Below are positions 9,727 to 21,697 of a DNA stretch of 64,000 bases, one piece after another. Below the pieces are notes generated by a model that was not told where the DNA came from, made no database searches, and worked only from the letters and a program-made list of their open reading frames with translations. The translations under genes were made by a program, and so were the position numbers. The number at the start of each line of letters is the position of its first letter. The stretch's first letter is position 1. The stretch is from Formicarius rufipectus (Eukaryota; Chordata; Aves; Passeriformes; Formicariidae): NCBI GenBank assembly GCA_013399695.1, contig VXAU01003549.1, positions 27,314 through 91,313 on the forward strand, written 5' to 3'.

Positions 9727-12700
9727 ACACCTGGTAATTTGCATGTGATATACAATGATATGGACATACTGAATTGCAGGAAGAACAGGTACTGGGGGGG
9801 GTCAGGATCTGTTTTCATGATTTATTTGTGCTTAATATTTAGCAAGAAGAAAAGAAATATAATTAGAGGACCATAAACCAGGATAAGAGTTCTTCCAAAG
9901 AAGAAACAATGAGAGGAGGATGTTTGCCAAAATAGCACCTCAGTCCAGGCAGCTGACAGATGTCCACAGAAGGAAATCTGTTCAGCAGCCCATAATCATC
10001 TTATGTTCCATGTAGATGTTGATCTTTTGTTCTACTGATTTCCTTTTGGTAACTGTTTTCTGCTTTGCATTCAAGAGCCAGAGTAAATTTGACTTAACTT
10101 CTCTTTACAGACTGACAAAGGAACCTAAGGCCAAGTGTTGGTGGGTGCTGGTGGCTCTTGGTGCAGCAGCCTGAAGTGCAGGGACAGAGTGCTTCAGCTC
10201 CACAGCCCTGCAGAGGGCTTGGGCTGTGTTATTCCCTAGTTCAGGTTGATGCAAGGTAGCATCTTGCCAAAGGCAGCCTGGGAGGCAGCTAATAGCCAAT
10301 GTGCCTTGTCAGGTCCCAGTTCAAAAGGAACCAGTGTTCAACTGGGACTACTTGTGTCTTGGAGATGCTTTTGCACTCCCTGTGACTGCACAGTTTCCAG
10401 GGAGCTTTTCTTTCACCATTACCTGACTGTCTATCAGGGTATGTAATTCACAGTGGCTGAAAGGTATGGTCAGATGATTCTCCTACAGGAAAACCACTTA
10501 ACAGAGTATTCAGACCATATGTTTGCAACTCAAATATCTGTGTTACTTCATGTATTTATTGAGCCCTGCTCTTCTCTAGGCTTTCGTTAAGGCCTCTACG
10601 TTCTTAGAGATAACTAAGTAGCCCTTGATGTTTGTAGCACTTTGAGAAGGCCTTACCAATGCCTTAGGGCTTTTGTAATTTTGATAGGTGTCTGAGGTAT
10701 CAGAAACGCTTTGAAGTAATTTGGTCTCTTAAGAAAAGTGTTGTGTATCTTCAAGGGCATCAAAACTAACCAGTGTTTCCTAAAATTTATCTATTTTATA
10801 TATTGAGTACTGTTTTGAGTCAAAATATTCACAGATACCTTTTGTATTCATCTTGGTTGTACATCTGCAGGTATTTTTCCCGGTAGGTTTGTTTGGGAAT
10901 GTTTTAATACAGACCACACTTCAAAGCTAAATGGAATCTGGTAGCATTTACCTTACTCGCTGAACATGCTAAAATCCAGTACTGTTTAACTGCGTTGGTA
11001 GCGTAAGTTCTAGGCTCTACCTTCTTAACTGTCAACTTGTTTCCCTGGTGGAAAAAAAAAGAAAATAAAAATATATATGTGTTATTTGCTGGTTAAAATA
11101 GGGTGGCAGGCTGTGGTAAACCTCTCACTTCTATTTGCTATGCATAAGGTCTCTTTTAATAACACTGTGTGATAGAGGGTCTTTTCATTCCAGTTAACCC
11201 ACATACAAGAGTAAGGTTTCTGTAAAAAAAGTTTTGATTCCACCTTGGTTTTCAGTGGAACAAAACAATGCCTGGAGATATTAAAAAGGAAAAAAAAGAT
11301 AAAATAACCTCATCAAGTTAAGCACTGATGTGGCCATGGATCCTTGAAAATTCCTGGAGATATCTCGCAGAGTAAGTATTGAATTCACTCACATTCTAAC
11401 CTGCTGTTGCACCCTGTCCCAGAAAAGTCCTTCCTGCAAAAGTGCTTGGAAGACAATGCTGTGTTTTGAAGACAGATAGTCCAGAAAAACAAGGGAAGGG
11501 TTCTGTGACCAAAAATACAGTGAACACATGTAGTTCTGTTTCCTTTCCCTCAGGCAGCCCTTTCCCTCCGTGCTAGCACATGCCATAAGGTGCAGTGCAG
11601 GTCACCGTGGCTTACCCAGACACAAACAAGTGTGTCACAGAGTTGTCCTGACTGACAAGATATCTGCACCTGGGTTTGAATGCTAAAACAACACTGTGAA
11701 GACCTAGTGTGTCAAGGTTTGTGTAAAGTTTCATAATCCAAAGGCTGAATTTGCCTCTCTGTTGTGCTGCCAGTGGGTGCAGTGTGTTCCCAGAGACCTG
11801 AGCAGCTTGTGAAGATGGGTGTGCACAGAGTGCACCTCAGAGAGGGGAATAGTGACCTCTCCTGCACAGAGATCTTACATGGGGGATGTGTGTAATGTTT
11901 AAGAGCAAGAGCTGTGTTTTTGTATTGTTCCTAACAACAGGCTTGTGTACATCAAAGCAAAACCAGGACTTGTTTAAGGTGCTGTTAGAATTCTTTTTAT
12001 GCATGACATATGTAGTAACATTAGTAATTATATTATTAGTAGCAGTAATTTTTGTCGTAGTAATGTCTAGGCACTGCAGGGACTGAGCCTCTCCATGAAA
12101 GCTCTGTGTAAAATAGCAGTGAGAGAACCTTGATTGACCCAGAGGGTAATTATTTAGGTGCAGTCTACCTGTGGATGGATCAGCAAACTGTGGGAGGAGG
12201 TGACAGTAAAACAAACCTGGTCACCACTCGAAGCTGCTGTTGTAGTTCACCAAATCAACTGTTCTAGGCCAAATCTTTCCCTGAGAGGAACTCTTTGAAG
12301 TTGCTGAACTGTTTAAGCCTGCTAAGCAATCCCTTTGGATGAGTAAAGTGCTTCATTTGGGTCCTTAAATCATGACTTAACAGTGAAAATCTCTCTCACA
12401 GTGGAGTAAGTTTTCAAGGTTTGTGCTACAACATCTATATAATTCTTTATTTGTAAAAGGATGAAGCAGGAAGCCTTTCCATGCCTATAGGAGAGACATA
12501 ATAATATTTCACCTTTGAACTACCAGGTTTCACAGGAGGAAAATTCAGGTGCGTGGGCTCAGAGGAGTCCAGGAGTACTCTGAGATGAGGACTTGAAAAT
12601 TTTGTAGTTTATTGTAGCTAGTAAGCTGAAGTTCAGAAGAGAGGCTGAGAGGTGACAAAGAACAGTTTAATCCTGAAATGTAAAGTACATGAAAAATCTG

Positions 12701-13881
12701 GGTTACAGTTCTGCTTTTCAGATAGTAAGTATTGTGGGATCAAATTGAAAAGTTCTACTCCTTCCCCACCCTTCTCTCAGGTTATGTGTAAAAGTTTTTC
12801 TTTATAGTTTTTCTTCAGCTTTTTGATCCAGATGTACAATACTGTGGGGTGAATGCATTTATCTGCCATGCCATAGTATGGTATTTCCCTGTACAAAGTT
12901 TCATAATGCAGACCTCTGTAGAAAACAGTAACTCAAGTTCCAGCTGTAGCTTCTCTTTGTTCTGTTTTGGGATAAAGGTAAACCTTTGTGCTCTTGATTC
13001 TATTTACTCCAGTACTTTCCTATCAGCTTGAAAGGATCAGAACCAGTCTGTCTTGCTAGAACTAGTTTTCAAAGACTGACAATTAAACACTGTAATCTTC
13101 CCTATACCACAATGCTGAATGGATTTAGCAAAGCACATGAACACACACTTTAAATTGAAGTTTAAATGAAATTGCACAGAATCCAGATTATATTTGTTAG
13201 TTTAAGATGCATTTGAGGACCATTAGCACATGGACCCTTGCAGAAAACCTTTATTAGGCACCAAGGGAAATTGATTATGTCTAGATTTGGCGTAACCTTA
13301 ACATGCATTGGGATTGCTGTCCATTAGTTTTTGGGTTTAATGATCAGAATAGAAGATTAAAAACAAGTGAAATATTCAGGAAACTATTGCTATGACTATA
13401 TCAAGTGTAAAAGGCAATAATAGTTAAAAGAAAAAGTCTGTATATTTTAGAATGCTATATTTTTCAGCTGTTGAATATCTAATGTGGGAACTGGTAGTAC
13501 CGTTCAGTTTTCCTTCTCTGCTAACTGAGGTCTATAATCAGACAAGCACTTAAAGAAAGATGGAGTAGTTACAGTTGGAGTAATATTTGATTGAAGGGGG
13601 CAGAAATTTTAGTAGACTCACTTAATAAAATGCATCATCCTTTTCTTGTATTTCAAGCACCTTCTCAGTTAGGAAAGAGCTTATGTATCTATGAAATACA
13701 TTTGCAGAGGAGGAGAGCATCTCCTTAGTATGCAGTGTAGTGCTGTCTTTCCTTCCAAAAGGGACTCAGTCAGTTTTATTCTCATTTATTTTGTCTTTTG
13801 AGTATTTTAAAATTTTTACCTTAGTGAAACTAAAGCTTGTTTTAACTTGGCATGATAACAGGTTTCTTGTTGTTGTGGTTG

Positions 13882-13905
13882 GTTTGTTTGTTTGTTTGTT
13901 TGTTT
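13882..13905 (+). repeat. (GTTT)6 microsatellite
   Basis: Six perfect GTTT units in a row, preceded by a related GT-rich stretch (ttgttgttgtggttg). It is a candidate length-variable marker. Confidence 0.9.
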
Positions 13906-14675
13906 AAAGTATTGTCTTCATTGAGAGGGTGTCTGAATATCACCTCTAAAGTATCCAAGTTCTTGTAAACTGGTCCTTCCATAATAATGGAGAGGCTCTT
14001 TCAGAGAGTGATTTAAAACCTACTTCTAGAATTATGAATTTTACAGTATTATTTAAAAAATAAATAAGGAAAAGATAATATTCAGGAAATTAAGCTCAAG
14101 AAACTGACAAAGCAAAATGCTGGTGCATGGCTGTCGAATGTATTGGCATGGATTGTCTGACACAAGAGGCACAGATGAATGTGGGACTGTCATTTAATAT
14201 TTCCCAAATGAGATTGAAAAGGTAAAAGTTAAAAGTGACTGTTCTAGGAATGTGTGCAAAGGAGAGCTGGTTAAAATTGAAAAAGGTGCTTCAGTATTTT
14301 GAATTTGGAAGATGGATGTTTTCTGAAATGTCACACTTCTATTACATATGGCTCATAACCTTTACATGTGGTTACAGTAATACAAAATGTATTTCAGACT
14401 CAACACATTAATCCTCAATGAGAGATGTGCAGAGCTGTCATTTTCTCCAAGCATTCCTGCATTGTCACTGAGGCTTCCATGGTCTGTTCCACAGAAACAA
14501 TTTGCCTTTTTGCACATAAACACAGATTTTTAGTTTTTTTCCCCCCTAAGGAAACTGAGAAAGATCTCTTCTCAAAGAAAAGCAGTTCCATACATTCTGC
14601 AGTGCTTGTTTCTGTTAAACTTTCAAGAGCTAAGAAACCAGTTTTCATGGTAACACTTGCCTTTATTTGCTTTTT

Positions 14676-14713
14676 AAAAAAAAAAAAAAAAAAACAAAAA
14701 ACAAAAAACAAAC
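14676..14713 (+). repeat. A-rich tract (A19 followed by CAAAAAA units)
   Basis: A run of 19 A (14676-14694) is followed by degenerate caaaaaa units. It resembles a retroposition tail, but the 200 bases upstream match no transcript I recognise, so it is annotated only as low complexity. Confidence 0.8.
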
Positions 14714-15206
14714 AACTGACCAAAACCCAAACATCTTTGGTAAACATCATTGGTGAACTGCATGTTATCACTTCAGAGCCATCTGGAACGGTCTGTATTT
14801 CAACCTGACTATTTAAAAATGAGGAGATTAGGCCAAGAAAGCTGGAAAATAAAGAGTTCCTGTATTTTTTATTTTGGTCTGCAAACTCCTGCATAGTATG
14901 TGCTAGCCTGCCTACCCCCAGTATTCAGTATTTTGGAAGAGTGGCTTTTATGATTAGTTTATTATTCATTTGCCAAACATTCTCTGTGCTTATATGGGTC
15001 ATTGCATAACGTGGCACTGAAGCTGTATTGCTTTGGGGGGATAGAAGCATTTCCAGAAATATTTTTAAAAGAACAAAGACAAATTGTTCAGAGGCAGAAA
15101 GTTACCAGCAGTTGGATCCCTTTGCCCTTATGACTCTTACGCTATAAATTGTGACAATCATTTCTGAGGGAGGAAGGAAGCTGAATGTAGAAACTTCTGT
15201 GCTAAA

Positions 15207-15640
15207 TGTCCAGTAGCATTGGCACCTGAGCAGTGAAGTCTGGTGAGGAGAGAATGGGGAGAGCAAAAGCAAGAAAACTCTTGAGTCAACATAAAGAGAT
15301 TTAATGGGTGAAGAAAAAATCTCAGTGACACGAAGGGCATCACCCCCCCCTCCCACAGGCTCAGGTCTGAGCAGCCACCTTGGCAGGGCAGCCCCAACTT
15401 TTTCCTCCACTGCAGTGGTACAGGGGCATCGGGTGTCCCCTGACTGTCCCCTCTCCTCTGTCTCGGCCTGTTTGCAGGGGGCACAATGGGGAGTGGAGAA
15501 AGCCTTGACAGGATGCCAGCAGTGTTCAGCAACAGCCAGAACACTGGTGTGTTACCAAGCCTGGTTTAGTCCCAACCAAAATCTCAGCACACTCCAGGCT
15601 GCCAAGAAACATTAACCCTGTCTCAGCCAAAGCCAGTACA
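15207..15640 (-). mobile_element. ERVL-type solo LTR, minus orientation
   Basis: Read on the minus strand, this follows the very common avian ERVL LTR. It starts tgtactggctttggctgaga and continues gggttaatgtttcttggcag. It then has taacacaccagtgttctggc and tgttgctgaacactgctggc, and near the other end a polyadenylation-like cattaaatctctttatgttg followed by gactcaagagttttcttgc. The 434-bp length suits such an LTR, with the 3' end somewhat shortened. There is no internal gag/pol sequence on either side, so it is a solo LTR from recombination. I could not find a clean 5-bp target duplication, so the outer edges (set by TG...CA) are approximate. The assignment rests on remembered consensus, with many substitutions implying age. 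Confidence 0.72.
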
Positions 15641-18600
15641 AAATCCAGGAGAAACTGTGGAAGAAACACTCACAAAGATGGTTGTCACAAGGGAAAATAT
15701 TGTAGGAATAATATTAATTTCAAGTGCTTATTTCAGCGAATTGGATTTTGGGGGTAATATTGTCCTGTTAGGAGAGCTGATAAACTGATCTCAGATGACA
15801 AGTGGTTTATTGAACATGACCCAATTATAACGAGGGGAATGGGAAATATTTTCTGACAGGCTGAGAAAAGCTCTGTGCGAAAGAGCTACGCAAGGTTGTC
15901 TTAGCATGGCAGAAGGGGATGAATGGGAGTTAACTGCTGAGAGACTGGTCCAGCACCTGGTAACCAGAACCCAGATGAGTTTGGGTGTGTTTGAAGTCAT
16001 TGGAAGACATCCATTTCAGAGCAGCAGCCAACTTTGAGTACAGTTTCTTTGGAGTGCCCTGCAGTGAGTGAGTTTATGTCCCTCAAAGACACAGTTAAAT
16101 TAGTGCCCACAGTAGCTTTCTCAACTGGATTTGAATTTGTAAGCAGTTGAAATTCTCCCCATAGAAGTTAATAATTACCAATTACCTCAGCAACCTCACA
16201 GGACTGTCCTGGTTTTTTGAACAGGAGGCTCTGTGGGCTGCACAATTTTGGTTTTATTTCAAATAGTCTGAAATATGCCTGTAATCAGTGGTGGAGAATG
16301 TAGTCTGTCACTGAGTCCCACAGATGATATACATTTCCTACTAGTTGCATGGAAATAAAAATGGTGGCAAAGGGTCCCAAAGTCCTAGAAGCAGGAGCAA
16401 GACAGGGGTGAAAGGCAGTGGCTGTGCTGGGCTGTGTTTGCTGCCAGCTCATTGTGTGGATCCAGGTGTAATCCAGCCAGGGAGATGCAGCCACGGGGCG
16501 TAAGGGACTTTCAGTCAAGGGTTGCTTGATTTTATTTTTTCTGGCCTCTACTGTTTATCAGCTAAAGCTGAAAAACCTATAATCGCCCAAAGGAATTATG
16601 GTCTTAGTATTAAGCTCTCAAGATCTCTCTGTTTAGAAGCTTTTTAACTGATTCCAAGAGCGTTACTGCAAAAAATAATATGCTGCATAATTTTGGAGTC
16701 ATTTGGGGGAGAGACAATAGAGAAATTAATTGTAAATTTGCTCCCTGCCCTTTATTTAAGAATACAGAGTTCATAATACTTTGAACTTGTAAATTGCTAT
16801 AGCAATTATATTTTTTTGGTTCTGGTTTTATAATAATGGTATAGCTATAATGAAACCATTTGCACAGAATATCTGCATATTCTGAAAAGAATTTTCATTG
16901 CTGTTAATATTTTGAAAAGCAAAGCTGAAATTGCTGGACAGCTGCACTGTAAATTCTCACAAAAGGTTGTTTAATGTATCAATTACGGACATTTTAAAGC
17001 ACTTATAGACCTGTATAAGAATGCACTTGTAAAAGGTGTTATTATTATTGTTGTTGCGATGGTTTGATTTCTGTGTCACAAAACTTTGGTTTCAATTGGT
17101 GGTAATTTAAAAATTGATTCTGATAATTTTAAATATGAATTCAGGAAAAGTAGGGCTGGAAGAAGTGCTAAACAGAATTTTGAAAACATTCTGATTACAA
17201 ATGACAGTATTTTATCTTTCTAAATTTTTTTCTTTTATAGTCACAGACTGGAAAATGTATTTTCTTTAGCTAAGACAAACAAGTTGTTTCTTAAGTGAAT
17301 TAAACTTGTATGATCTGAACACTTTTGTACCTTAAGCTCCCAAAAGTAGACTTCCCTCATCCCACCCCAGGACAAGAATGTCAGTGCTGGGGTTGGAGAA
17401 AAGAGTGCTGATTCTCACATGGTTGCTGACAAGAAAAAAATCTTTGGTTTATGAATTCTGTTAATCTTCTCTCTTTGGATTTACTATTTTGAGTCTCTTT
17501 TCTACAAGCCCAAGCTGACAAGAAACCTTGAGAAGTACAACTAAGTTTGAAGCCACAGCTCCTTTACAAAATAAAAATCACTGTTCTCCCCCAAAGTGTG
17601 GATAGGATGGCTCAGTACTATATTAGGTTGACAGATTACATTTTGGCTGAGCTCTAGATGTCTTATGTCTTCCAGGGAACCAAATGGGACTTAAAATGTA
17701 TCCTTTTATCCTCACGAGGAGAATAAAGCTCAGTGTGTTTAACAAACTGGACATAATTTCTATTCAAACGATATGAATAATATTTTAACTAGAATTATCA
17801 GCAATATTTTTGTCTTTTCTTCCTTTGACTTTTTTGTTACCCTAGATCTATAAATATTTTTTTTTCCTCTGAACAGGAAAGTAGTTTCTGACAATATGTT
17901 CGACAAGATCTGCCTCCCCTAGTATCTAAAATGAGTTCATCATCCTGTGTTAGAAGTGTTACAGCCTCTCCTCTGCAAAAAGAATATTCTATAAGAAGTT
18001 AATAACAGTAGGAAATTAAACTAAAAAACAGGTTCCAAATAACCCAACTATACTTTTCCGAGCTTTGAGTAATCTGTCCTTCTCTTTCCTAATGCCTTGA
18101 CTAAAAAGGCTTATTTAGTGTGTGTGCTTCCCACTGTAATATAGTGCTTCATTTCCCTCATAATTTCTGGAGCTGGGAGCTAAAATAATGGTTTTCTGGG
18201 CCTTAGTACATTGCTTGATCTTGCAAAGTCTATTTCATGGTCTGCTAGATCCTAATGGAGATTGCTGGTAATGAGATAACATTTATTTATATAAAAGTAA
18301 ATTTACTGCCAGCTGCCTGAAACTTACAAGCTATTGAAGTCATGGGTTGTTTTAAGTTTTTAGTTTATTTTATTAGTATGTAAAAAATATACAGAGGTCA
18401 CAACTCTGTATATTCAATTCCCTAAAAAATACCCCCAAAACTGTATGTTTATATGCCATGAGACCAACACATGGTGTCTTTGCAAACACCATGAGGCTGT
18501 ATGTTAGTAGTTCTGTTGGAGATGCATGCACATTTGGAGCTTCTGCTTCCTGAGCCATTAAATAATCTGGCAATAAATGTTACACCTCATTTGGTAAAAT

Positions 18601-21258
18601 CAGATCTTATGTGCATCCCCTTAATGTAATCCATCTTAGACCTTAAGCATATGCAAAAAGATGGGGAACTTGTATAGATGCTCTTGACAGGCTTTGAGGA
18701 TGACCTTGACATCAGATGTGCTCCTGGCATTTCTAGCAGAGACTCTGCAGTAGCTTTTTGCCCAGAGCCACACTGTAAACTATTGCTGTGTTGTAGAAGA
18801 ATTACCATTCTGAATTCCCAAGTGGGATCACCAGTTCCTCAGTCAAGGCCAGACTGGTAAGTCAGTATGGCAATATAGACGCTGTACAAACCAAAGAGAA
18901 GCACAAGATTGCCCTTCCCTCAAAGAACTCCTGTGCAGTGCACACCAGCTAGGCTTTAACTTATGGGATGTGTCCTTCTAGTACACACATGGAGTTTTAT
19001 TTTCAAGTGGTGGTGATGCTGGTGCCCATTTCAGATGTTTTGAGGAAGTTTTATTTAGATGTTGCCCATATTTGGGTGGTTACTGGTTTCTAGTCAGAGA
19101 GATCTCAGGTCATCAAAATCACATTCTTCCTGCAAATATGAAACAATTTATAAACAACTAAGTCTTTCCATCAGCCCGTGGATGCATTTACAGTAGGGAG
19201 GGGAGGAATATTGAGAAAGATCTCTCTGTTGCTCAGACGGTTAGCAATTGGATTATGTATTGATTTTAAGTTCAATTCTGTATCTGTAGAAGAGAGTGAT
19301 AATGTAATGAGTTCAGAGGTTTCATGAGTTCAAGTTTGAAATAGTGAAGCCATGGCTTAATTTTCTAGGTCATGTCAAATCTGTACCAATAATTCTTTAG
19401 GTGATGGCACATTATGTGTGCACCTACTACTTTTAAAGGGTAGAGACTCTTAAAAATGTCTGTTAGCTCTGTTTTAATAAAGCCTTCACATCCAAAGTGT
19501 TGGCGATACTGATGATTAAGATTTCAAGTGCAGTGGCCTCAGGTGTTGTACCTAACTTTCAGAAACCCTTCCAAGTTATGTAAAATAATATCTTCTTCAC
19601 TTTTTACTTTTTGTTTTAAAGATTCAGGATCTTGGGGCTTTCTGACGCTAAGATGTTGGCAGACTTTACTGCACAGGAAGGTTTATTGAGTGATTTCAGG
19701 TTTACAATCCAAGCTTATTAGATGGTTTAAAAGATGAGCGTTACCTTTTCATTTGAGTTTATACAATGCACAACCAATGTGGAAAATATTTTTTTAAAGG
19801 CTGCAAAAGTTTATAACAGTAAGCTGATGGAGCAAGAAATGGCAAGCTTTGCCAGTGTTGTGAGATGTGAGATTTTAGGTTTTGCAATAGTGTGCCTCAT
19901 CTTGTTCTTTGTAAATGGTGTTAGGTTGAAGCTATGCAGTTTTGGTTTATTTGGTTTTTCCTAGAGAGAACGTTTATTTGCATTGTTTTGGCATTTTTCC
20001 CCTGCTTGGTTAGGAAAGAGGGAGAGGATAATTGCACTTTCATTTACACTGATGTGAATCTGGAATAACTAAACTGCATTCATATATGCTATTAGTCCTG
20101 AACTAGATAGGACAGAAAAACAGAACCGAACTACAGTATTCATTGATAAGCAGGATGGTAATGAGACTTTAGAGAGGGAGATTTTTATTCATGTTCAAAT
20201 ACTTCTGACACAATAGTATCAGATATCAAATTCAGGCATATGCTTTAGGAACAAATTTTAAATACTAGTTCAAGTAATGTAATGAAAAGAAAGCCCATTT
20301 GATCTGTACATGTGCTACTAAGAGAAGTACCTTTTGTTCCTTCCCTGCCTTTGCAGCTGTGAAAAGCCAACTGAACACTGAGGAAAGTATCCAGAAAGCA
20401 GCTGAGCCTGCAGGTTCAACTGCTCAGTGTGATACCCTCAAGTATATACACTCTGTGTCCTGCCATCATCCTCACCCAGGTACTGGCAATCCTGCAGTGG
20501 TTTGGGCAGCTGAACTGGAAACTCCTGAGGACAAACAAGCTTTCCAGCTCCAGAATTTCTGAAGCAGCTCCATGAATCAGTTCACTTGGCAGTTACATTC
20601 TAATTTGTTCTCTGTCGCTGGAGAAAATGATGGGAAGGGGCTGGGTGGGACTGAGGTAGGACACAGGTGCTGCACTCCTGGGCCAGCCCAAACAACACTG
20701 GTGGTTAGCTAAGAGTTATAATTAGATCTCTTCTGGCCAGTTAGTTTACTTGATCTCTGATGGGGCAGATGCCAGTGATTCCTAAAATAAGTAGCAGTGT
20801 GTGCCTCTGTGCCCACAACGGCTGAACTGGGATGGCAGGGCAGGTCTCGAAACAACATGAGGTTGGCACCCTCAGAGTGGCTTCTCCCACTGAAGATAGG
20901 ATTTTATCCTGTATGAGGAAAAGCACAATTAAAATTGCACATCAGCTAAGTAGTTCACTTTTTTTTGAATGTACGTCAATTCCAGAGCAAATTTATTTTA
21001 TGTTATCTTTGTTTTTCTTCTGGATTTATAAAAGAAGTAGAACTATCTATTCTCTGGGCACATCAATCAACCAAATTAAAGCACAGAAAACTGGTGAATA
21101 AACTTGATAATTGGTGCAGAAAGAAAACAACTAGTAATCACCCAATAGCTCATTCAGTAACTATGCAGAGCCAATGATTAACAGTAATTCCCTCTCCCTG
21201 TGGCATGGTTGCCCTTCAGCACTTTTAAAACACCATACCCCAACTCCCAGCACATCTT
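15641..21258. other. Intergenic DNA between the two LTRs
   Basis: No coding similarity is visible. Short frames (16285-16518 minus, 18373-18808 minus, 19734-19964 plus, 20299-20562 plus) show no domain. The interval is AT-rich, with a stretch at 16660-16990 dense in homeodomain-like words (described separately). A segment around 15790-16005 has an AATAAA on its minus strand near 15810 and could be a diverged LTR piece, but I could not match it. Confidence 0.6.
16660..16990. promoter_or_regulatory. Candidate conserved non-coding element (AT-rich, homeodomain-like words)
   Basis: This low-repeat, AT-rich block contains attaattgtaaattt, caattatatttt and tttgcacagaatatctgcat. TAAT/ATTA cores and an octamer-like ATTTGCA sit close together. 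Such composition is typical of vertebrate developmental enhancers but also occurs by chance in AT-rich DNA. No cross-species alignment was available. Confidence 0.18.
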
Positions 21259-21697
21259 TATCGGGAGTAAAATTAAAGTGAAGGGTCCCGATACGGGGAG
21301 GGTCAGCTACCTCAAGGGTAGCTGAGGGGTTCCAGGAGAAAGAAAGAAGGAGACGAAGTAAGGTGAAGGTGGGCAAGCCGTTTATTCTCCTCAGGGAGCC
21401 GCTTTTATAGGGCTCCTGAGGAAGGGTTTAAAAGAAGGGTGTGGTTTAGCGTAAAAGGGTATAACTGGGAGGAATATTACAATCAAGGGGTAGGTACAAT
21501 ACAAAGAAGGGTAAAAGGGAGGAACGTGGGAGGAACATGAAACATGAATATTAAACACTGCGTCAAAGAACAACTAATAGGAATATTAAACATGACTAGC
21601 CCTCAGGGCAATAAACTTTTCCAACAATAGCAATCAGCGCTGATACTCTTCCGGTGTTAGCCCTGCGGGAGCGATGTCCTTTTCTTCACTCCCGACA
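21259..21697 (-). mobile_element. Class II (ERVK/alpharetrovirus-like) solo LTR, minus orientation
   Basis: This 439-bp element is bounded by inverted terminal repeats tatcgggagt and actcccgaca; the expected TG at the left end has become TA. It is flanked by the 6-bp duplication catctt. On the minus strand it carries a TATA box (ctataaaagc) followed 16 bases later by AATAAA, the compact layout of avian alpharetroviral LTRs, in which the polyadenylation signal sits just upstream of the R region. No internal retroviral genes flank it, so it is a solo LTR. Intact duplications and a nearly perfect terminal inverted repeat suggest a younger insertion than the ERVL copy at 15.2 kb. I cannot name the family. 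ERV class is inferred from duplication length and layout. Confidence 0.8.
21381..21408 (-). promoter_or_regulatory. LTR core promoter (TATA) and polyadenylation signal
   Basis: Minus-strand TATAAA lies at 21408-21403 and AATAAA at 21386-21381. Transcription would be expected to begin near 21375-21380 and run leftward, away from the CpG island and towards DIPK2A in antisense. The TATA box sits in the loop of an 11-bp inverted repeat (arms 21389-21400 and 21411-21421, one bulged base). Confidence 0.65.

Larger units (their letters stand above)
4851..15206. other. Intergenic DNA without recognised genes
   Basis: About 10 kb downstream of DIPK2A contains no exon-like or homologous coding sequence. 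The longest open frames (7062-7529 minus, 155 codons; 14415-14894 minus, 159 codons; 8786-9118 plus, 110 codons) show no known domain and include homopolymer-derived residues. Visible structure is limited to a G-rich patch at 6053-6101, a 16-bp tandem duplication at 9695-9726, a GTTT microsatellite at 13882-13905 and an A-rich tract at 14676-14713. Confidence 0.7.

Noticed and set aside
14460..14713. Processed pseudogene ending in the A-rich tract
   Set aside because: The sequence before the A-tract matches no gene, and no target duplication was found around it.
14415..14894. Minus-strand frame of 159 codons
   Set aside because: It includes a poly-Phe/Lys run generated by the A19 tract at 14676 and has no recognisable domain; a plus-strand frame overlaps it.
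15790..16005. Possible diverged LTR piece with a minus-strand AATAAA near 15810
   Set aside because: No terminal inverted repeats, no flanking duplication and no match to an LTR I know; too weak to annotate.
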